DNA of 10,329 nucleotides from contig CAIYWM010000384.1 in the NCBI GenBank assembly GCA_903929895.1, positions 1-10,329 on the forward strand, given 5' to 3'. The translations under genes and the position numbers were made by a program. The notes beneath the pieces were generated by a model that made no database searches, had not been told where the DNA came from, and saw only the letters and a program-made list of their open reading frames with translations. This stretch comes from an uncultured Alphaproteobacteria bacterium. Lineage in GTDB: Bacteria > Pseudomonadota > Alphaproteobacteria > Reyranellales > Reyranellaceae. Each line of letters begins with the position of its first letter. The stretch's first letter is position 1. Of the stretch, positions 7,020 to 10,329 are shown one piece after another.

Positions 7020-7279
7020 GAGCACCTCCGTCCTTCGCCACAAAGCGAGGAGGAACAGTATTTGGACCTTGATAGTGTCCGAACAAGGGACCATATGGAG
7101 CTTGTCGATACACGGACATCTGATTTGGTCCGCGCCCGCCGGCATTGTTCAGCGGCCCCGCTCCACGACACTTGATCCCGAAAGCCAGTGCAAATTCGAC
7201 GGGTTCCAGCGCTCTTCCGCATGTTCAAGTGCGGAGAGGGCACGGACTCGCATATCCAAAGTCAAAAAAGGGGTCTCCC
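7020..7279. promoter_or_regulatory. Divergent desaturase / cold-shock intergenic region with inverted repeats
   Basis: This 260-bp gap must hold the promoters for both divergent genes. Visible elements are GGAC-N9-GTCC (7064-7080), CCATATGG (7091-7098) and CGGAC-N10-GTCCG (7113-7132). The two GGAC/GTCC elements have similar arms and sit on the desaturase side, so they could be operator half-sites. No good -35/-10 pair stands out on either strand; the best desaturase candidate, TTGTTC and AATACT with an 18-base spacer, is weak. The part next to the cold-shock gene may form its 5' leader, ending in the AAGGGG ribosome-binding site at 7268-7273. Confidence 0.5.
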
Positions 7280-7498
7280 ATGACAACGACGACGGGAACC
7301 GTGAAGTGGTTCAATATTCAGAAGGGCTTCGGCTTCATTCAGCCGGACAATGGCGGCACCGACGCCTTCGTGCACATCAGCGCGGTCGAGCGCGCTGGCA
7401 TGAGCATGCTGAGCGAGGGCCAGAAGGTGGAATTCGAGCTGGTCGCCGATCGCAAGAGCGGCAAGATGGCGGCGGAAACCCTCAAGGCCGCATCCTGA
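7280..7498 (+). CDS. cspA: Cold-shock protein (CspA family)
   Basis: A 72-residue single cold-shock domain of normal length. It has the opening GTVKWFN (6-12), RNP1 as KGFGFI (15-20), RNP2 as DAFVHIS (28-34), and the family's [10 protein letters not shown] strand (45-54). CspA-family proteins bind single-stranded RNA and DNA and act as RNA chaperones that melt mRNA structure, often but not always cold-induced. The ATG follows AAAAAAGGGG at 7264-7273 by six bases. It is transcribed alone, diverging from the desaturase and ending at the strong hairpin at 7590-7628. Which paralogue this is cannot be told from the sequence, so the symbol is a family label. Confidence 0.96.
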   Translation: MTTTTGTVKWFNIQKGFGFIQPDNGGTDAFVHISAVERAGMSMLSEGQKVEFELVADRKSGKMAAETLKAAS

Positions 7499-7503
7499 TC
7501 ACG

Positions 7504-7525
7504 GGCCGCCGGTAACACGGCGGCC
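7504..7525 (+). terminator. GC-rich hairpin immediately after the cold-shock gene
   Basis: GGCCGCCG (7504-7511) and CGGCGGCC (7518-7525) form a perfect eight-base stem with loop GTAACA, five bases after the stop codon. No T-tract follows. It may protect the 3' end of the mRNA or cause pausing; the hairpin 65 bases downstream is the better terminator. Confidence 0.4.
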
Positions 7526-7589
7526 GCCCTCCTCCCTGCGCGCCACCACGGATGTACTGGGGCGTGCGGCTGGAGCGGCAACGCGATAC

Positions 7590-7628
7590 GGCCCCGTACC
7601 TGGAAAGGTGCGGGGCCTTTCGCATTTT
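7590..7628 (+). terminator. Rho-independent terminator of the cold-shock gene
   Basis: GGCCCCGTACCT (7590-7601) pairs with AGGTGCGGGGCC (7606-7617) over all 12 positions, with one G-T wobble, around a GGAA loop. TTTCGCATTTT follows on the plus strand. No T-tract exists on the opposite side, so it acts in the cold-shock direction. It ends just before the stop codon of the convergent 96-residue gene. Confidence 0.85.
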
Positions 7629-7637
7629 GGGGTTGCG

Positions 7638-7928
7638 TCAGTTCGTCTTGAAGACCTTGGCCATCGCCGACATCAGGTCCTTGGGGCCCCTGTCCATCAG
7701 CATTGCCTTGGGCAGTTCGTCGAACCGCTCACGGCCGCTGACCGTGAGGCACGGGCCGTCCTTGCTGTCCTGGATCAGTCGCAGGTTGCGCAATCGGGTC
7801 AGGTCCTGGGCGCGCATGGCCCGCACGTCCGACTGGCCGAAGGCGACCCGCCTCAAGGTGACCTCCTCGTCGGGCGTAAGCACAACGGCAGGCTTCGGGG
7901 AAGTTTCGACTTTTCGTTCAACGGCCAT
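7638..7928 (-). CDS. Small hypothetical protein, possible winged-helix-like domain
   Basis: A 96-residue soluble protein I do not recognise. The core from about 17 to 73 (LTPDEEVTLRRVA, DLTRLRNLRLIQDSKDG, LTVSGRERFDELP) has the rhythm of a small winged-helix unit: helix, helix ending in a LxxLxLI pattern, then a short hairpin and a xLTxxGRxRxxxL helix. This is pattern resemblance only, and DNA binding is not shown. There is no signal peptide or membrane segment. GAGGTG five bases before the ATG makes expression likely. It is convergent with the cold-shock gene and separated from it by the terminator. Confidence 0.75.
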   Translation of the reverse strand: MAVERKVETSPKPAVVLTPDEEVTLRRVAFGQSDVRAMRAQDLTRLRNLRLIQDSKDGPCLTVSGRERFDELPKAMLMDRGPKDLMSAMAKVFKTN

Positions 7929-8012
7929 GTCGCACCTCGTCTTGCGCGTCGATGCATCGTCGGATGCTTCGGAATCAGGAGGCGCCGACGCAGACGTCGC
8001 CGAATACCATCC

Positions 8013-8282
8013 TTAGATGGGCGCTCGGCGCGTCCGCGGCAAGCGCTCATTCAGGCCGGGATGAGCGCACTCAGGGAGTCGAGAGCAGTTGCTGGACGAG
8101 GCACGCACTGGGACAACCTTGGCGATCTGTGTCTTGCGGCGGTTCAGATCGCTGGCGCGGCCTTCAAGCTGGCCGCGCAGATGATCCGACGTCGCGACGA
8201 AGTAAATCATGCCAGCCGCGATCAACAGGAAACCAAGGAAGATGCCGACCGTGCACCGCAGACACTTGGCGACACGTTTCAT
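8013..8282 (-). CDS. Small single-pass membrane protein, hypothetical
   Basis: An 89-residue open frame with a short basic N-terminus (K2, R3, K6, R9), one strong hydrophobic segment at about 12-30, and a polar, Arg-rich remainder with no recognised domain. The membrane segment and start of the tail look like a real protein; the last 30 residues have less typical codon choice and composition. No clear Shine-Dalgarno sequence precedes the ATG, so the call is uncertain. It lies 64 bases downstream of the DUF4345 gene on the same strand and could be read from the same transcript. Confidence 0.45.
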   Translation of the reverse strand: MKRVAKCLRCTVGIFLGFLLIAAGMIYFVATSDHLRGQLEGRASDLNRRKTQIAKVVPVRASSSNCSRLPECAHPGLNERLPRTRRAPI

Positions 8283-8326
8283 GGACCCGAAACGGAACCA
8301 GCTCGCTGCGGTTGCAGTGGAAGCCC

Positions 8327-8343
8327 GGGGCCTGATCGGCCCC
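8327..8343 (-). terminator. Short GC hairpin just after the DUF4345 gene
   Basis: GGGGCC (8327-8332) and GGCCCC (8338-8343) form a six-base stem with loop TGATC, starting four bases past the DUF4345 stop codon. No T-tract follows on the minus strand. It may partly separate the DUF4345 gene from the small membrane-protein gene, but the evidence is slight. Confidence 0.25.
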
Positions 8344-8346
8344 CGT

Positions 8347-8730
8347 TCACCCGCGCGGCATCAGGCAGGACTGCCAGAAGCACAACAAGGGCGTGACGGC
8401 CAGTTCCATTGCCAGCGCTCCCGCCACCGGCAGCGACAGCAGATCGCCCAGCATCACGCCCAGCAGGCGGCAGCAACCGCCGATCACCACGATTCCCGTC
8501 AGGACGCGTATGCACACCGTCTGGCGCTCGATGTGGGGAATCGCTGCCCAGAAGGCGAGCCCGATGGCAAAGAGCAGTCCCGAGAGATAGCGGCCATGGT
8601 TCAGTTGCGAACCTACCGATCCCGCAACAGGGTGAAACACACCCCACAGTCCCGCAACGACCGGCACGATCCCGGCCACGGCAAAGCTCGTCTGCGCAGC
8701 GCGCCTCCCGACCGACGAAGCTGCGTTCAT
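8347..8730 (-). CDS. DUF4345-like four-helix membrane protein
   Basis: A 127-residue membrane protein with about four hydrophobic segments: near 14-30, 48-63, 75-95 and 97-115 counted from this start. The size, helix layout and the text GRYLSGLLFAIGLAFWAAIPHIERQ, with its tyrosine/leucine-rich second helix, match my recollection of DUF4345 proteins, whose function is unknown. I chose the ATG at 8730 because AAAGGA lies nine bases upstream of it. The in-frame ATG at 8739 has that same sequence directly against it, too close to work, though it cannot be excluded. An 11-base perfect inverted repeat lies upstream, between this gene and the TctC-like gene. Confidence 0.75.
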   Translation of the reverse strand: MNAASSVGRRAAQTSFAVAGIVPVVAGLWGVFHPVAGSVGSQLNHGRYLSGLLFAIGLAFWAAIPHIERQTVCIRVLTGIVVIGGCCRLLGVMLGDLLSLPVAGALAMELAVTPLLCFWQSCLMPRG

Positions 8731-8758
8731 CAAGCCCATTCCTTTCCCCGGCTATGAA

Positions 8759-8786
8759 CCGGTTCCTTCCTGTACGAAGGAACCGG
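8759..8786 (-). repeat. 11-bp perfect inverted repeat (terminator or operator)
   Basis: CCGGTTCCTTC (8759-8769) and GAAGGAACCGG (8776-8786) are exact inverted copies around CTGTAC. The element lies 37 bases after the TctC-like stop and 28 bases upstream of the chosen DUF4345 ATG. It could end the TctC-like transcript, but there is no T-run after it on the minus strand. It could equally be an operator for the DUF4345 gene. Confidence 0.55.
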
Positions 8787-8823
8787 CCGATGCGATCAGC
8801 GGGCTGGAATGGATAAGTCGATG

Positions 8824-9804
8824 TCAGTCGCCAGCCGCGATGTTTCTTTCTTTGGCGATGCCCGCGAACGTGTCGACCGTGCGGTCGAACAGCTGACCGA
8901 AACCGTTGCCGTCCAGCCCGACGGGATCGAAGCCGAGATCGGCGAGCCGAGCGATCACGGCCTTGTCCTGGAGAACGGCCAGCACGGCGGCATGGAAACG
9001 CTCGATCACGGCAGTGGGCGTTCCCCTCGGCGCCAGGAGGCCTTGCCACGTCGCCTGGACGAAGCCCGGCGCGATCGTCTCGGCGGCCGTAGGCACGTCA
9101 GCGAACGCCTTGGACCGGTGTTCACTTGTGATAGCCAGTGCCACGAGCTGCCCGCCGCGCGCCTGCGGGGCACCGGCCGCGAAGGTGACGACACCGGCAT
9201 CGATGTTGCCCGAGATCAGGTCCTGCAGCAGAGGTCCACCGCCTCGATAGGGCACGTGAGTCACGCGCAGATCGCCCGCCGCGCGCAGGAGCAGTTCGCT
9301 CGCGAGATGCTGGCTGCTGCCGAGGCCCGGTACACCGACATTGAGCTTGCCGGGATTGGCCTTCGCCGCCGCCGCAAAGACCTGCGCGGTGGCGAGACCT
9401 GACCGCGGATGTGTGAACAGGCCCTGCGGTCCGGAGATAGCGAGCGTTACCGGCTGGAAGGCCGGATAGAGGGCTGGCGTTCCCGCGACGGGCAGCGCCT
9501 CGGTCGCCGCGAACGTGTCGTTCACGAGGACGATGGTGTAGCCATCGGGCTGGGCGCGCGAGGCGCTCAGCGTTCCGACCCGGCCGGCGCTGCCGCCGAT
9601 GTTCTCCACGATCACCGTCTGCCCGAGTTGGGCACTGAGCGGGGCCTGGAGGACGCGCGCGAAGGCATCGACTCCACCGCCCGGCGGCCACGGCACGATG
9701 ATCTTCACGGACCGGCTGGGATAGGCGCCGTGGGCGCGTGCAATCAGAGGGGCGGCAAGGGTTGTGGCGGCAAGGCTCGCCATCAGGTGACGTCGCTTGA
9801 GCAT
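8824..9804 (-). CDS. Bug/TctC-family periplasmic solute-binding protein
   Basis: A 326-residue exported binding protein of the Bug (tripartite tricarboxylate transporter, TctC) family, normal in length. The signal peptide covers about residues 1-24, with KRRHLMASLAA near the start, resembling a Tat or basic Sec signal, and ARA before the mature HGAYPSR. Family blocks follow: VKIIVPWPPGGGVDAFARVL (33-52), VIVENIGGSAGRVG (64-77), ASRAQPDGYTI (81-91), HVPYRGGGPLLQDLISGNID and GLLAPRGTPTAVIERF. Such proteins capture carboxylates or other small organics in the periplasm. No TctA or TctB membrane genes are present here, so it may be an orphan, as is common for Bug proteins, and its ligand cannot be read from sequence. 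GGAG sits just upstream of the ATG. Confidence 0.93.
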   Translation of the reverse strand: MLKRRHLMASLAATTLAAPLIARAHGAYPSRSVKIIVPWPPGGGVDAFARVLQAPLSAQLGQTVIVENIGGSAGRVGTLSASRAQPDGYTIVLVNDTFAATEALPVAGTPALYPAFQPVTLAISGPQGLFTHPRSGLATAQVFAAAAKANPGKLNVGVPGLGSSQHLASELLLRAAGDLRVTHVPYRGGGPLLQDLISGNIDAGVVTFAAGAPQARGGQLVALAITSEHRSKAFADVPTAAETIAPGFVQATWQGLLAPRGTPTAVIERFHAAVLAVLQDKAVIARLADLGFDPVGLDGNGFGQLFDRTVDTFAGIAKERNIAAGD

Positions 9805-10083
9805 GACTTCTCCGTTCGCCGCCGCAGATGCGGGGCGCTGAGTTCGATGAAGGATGTTGAGATCAGACGGTGTCGCGCGTCAGCGTCGACACGAAGGGCG
9901 AAGAAATGATCGGAAAATCATGCATCGAAACTGGCCGCCACACCGCTTCGGGTCAATGAAACGGGTTCGTCGATCTGCGGCCGGACGGCGAAGAAAACTT
10001 CTGCGCGGACTGTGACGCACAGGAAGCATTGCGCGATGACCGCAATGCCTCATCGAAATGCGCCGCAGAAGCGCGTCGTCGCG
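9805..10083. other. Intergenic region upstream of the TctC-like gene
   Basis: This 279-bp gap contains no convincing gene. It should hold the TctC-like promoter on the minus strand. TTGACC (9956-9951, minus strand) resembles a -35 element, but no good -10 follows at the proper distance. ATGAT-N6-ATCAT (9906-9921) is a small inverted repeat that could be an operator. The hairpin near the right end is listed separately. Confidence 0.4.
10026..10048 (-). terminator. Hairpin downstream of the PLP-enzyme gene
   Basis: GCATTGCG (10026-10033) and CGCAATGC (10041-10048) form a perfect eight-base stem with a seven-base loop, 35 bases after the PLP-enzyme stop codon. On the minus strand it is followed by TTCCTGTG, not a proper T-tract, so it is a possible but weak terminator. 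Confidence 0.4.
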
Positions 10084-10329
10084 TCAGTCCGCCAGCTGGG
10101 TACGCCCCAGGACCACGTCTTCGTAGACGTGCAGCGACGGCAGGCCGCCGGTGTGGATGAACAGCACCTTGGCACCCGGCTTGAAGTGGCCCTGGCGCGC
10201 GAGGCCGATCAGGCCGGCCATGATCTTTCCGGTATAGACCGGGTCGAGCAGGATGCCTTCGGTGCGCGCCAGCATCTGCACGGCCTCGACCATCTTCTTG
10301 TTCGGCACCGAATACTTGGGCTGCCAGAA
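10084..10329 (-). CDS. D-cysteine desulfhydrase / ACC deaminase family PLP enzyme, C-terminal fragment (runs in from right edge)
   Basis: The last 81 codons of a PLP-dependent enzyme in the 1-aminocyclopropane-1-carboxylate deaminase / D-cysteine desulfhydrase group (fold type II). The frame is open to the window edge, so an internal Met at 10308 is not the true start. Diagnostic text is [17 protein letters not shown], then [17 protein letters not shown], the usual C-terminal substrate and cofactor-contact region of this family. Members break down D-cysteine to pyruvate, H2S and ammonia, or ACC to 2-oxobutyrate and ammonia. The residues that separate these activities, and the PLP lysine, lie outside the window, so the substrate is undecided. 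The TctC-like gene follows on the same strand after 279 bases. Confidence 0.88.
   Translation of the reverse strand, partial: FWQPKYSVPNKKMVEAVQMLARTEGILLDPVYTGKIMAGLIGLARQGHFKPGAKVLFIHTGGLPSLHVYEDVVLGRTQLAD

Noticed and set aside
8209..8757. Plus-strand 182-residue open frame
   Set aside because: It is antisense to the DUF4345 gene and has a polar, low-complexity translation, while the minus frame gives four clean membrane helices.
9409..9909. Plus-strand open frame opposite the TctC-like gene
   Set aside because: It is antisense to the signal peptide and N-terminal half of a well-conserved binding protein; no support of its own.

Overview
The window is GC-rich and dense with genes. Most CDSs lie on the minus strand and have good Shine-Dalgarno sequences. 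The gene content suggests an environmental alphaproteobacterium: an orphan Bug/TctC binding protein, a family III CoA-transferase, a FecR-domain protein paired with a TPR/beta-barrel protein, DUF4345 and DUF1348 proteins, and a short cold-shock protein. The style resembles the Rhodospirillales/Hyphomicrobiales, for example Reyranella or Bradyrhizobium relatives. That placement is inferred from gene families only. I see no rRNA, tRNA, transposase, CRISPR array or integration signature, so this looks like ordinary chromosome.

Layout. Positions 1-87 hold the signal-peptide start of a minus-strand gene that leaves the window, followed by a haemolysin III/PAQR-type membrane protein (113-748, minus). 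Divergent from it are a secreted DUF5991-like protein (845-1294, plus) and a RidA-fold protein (1344-1757, plus). Converging on these is a two-gene minus-strand unit: a TPR plus outer-membrane-barrel protein (4090-2765) and, 12 bases on, a FecR-domain exported protein with a polyglycine tail (2752-1853). Next comes a minus-strand run of fatty acid desaturase (7019-5985), CaiB/BaiF CoA-transferase (5944-4727) and DUF1348/NTF2-like protein (4709-4245). A cold-shock protein (7280-7498, plus) is divergent from the desaturase and is followed by a strong intrinsic terminator. The right side carries small minus-strand genes (96-aa hypothetical, 89-aa single-pass membrane protein, DUF4345 membrane protein), then a Bug/TctC periplasmic binding protein (9804-8824). 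The last gene is the C-terminal end of a PLP-dependent D-cysteine desulfhydrase/ACC-deaminase family enzyme (10329-10084) that enters from the right edge.

How the genes may work together. Two groups stand out. The TPR-barrel/FecR pair is tightly coupled and looks like an outer-membrane protein with a dedicated exported partner; a secretion or surface-display role is a hypothesis. The desaturase and cold-shock genes diverge from one 260-bp region and could form a cold or membrane-fluidity response locus. Two enzyme-fold proteins have lost expected catalytic or metal-site residues: the RidA-fold protein has Met where the catalytic Arg should be, and the haemolysin III homologue has Asn and Gln at two expected histidines. 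I found no clearly new defence or mobile system.
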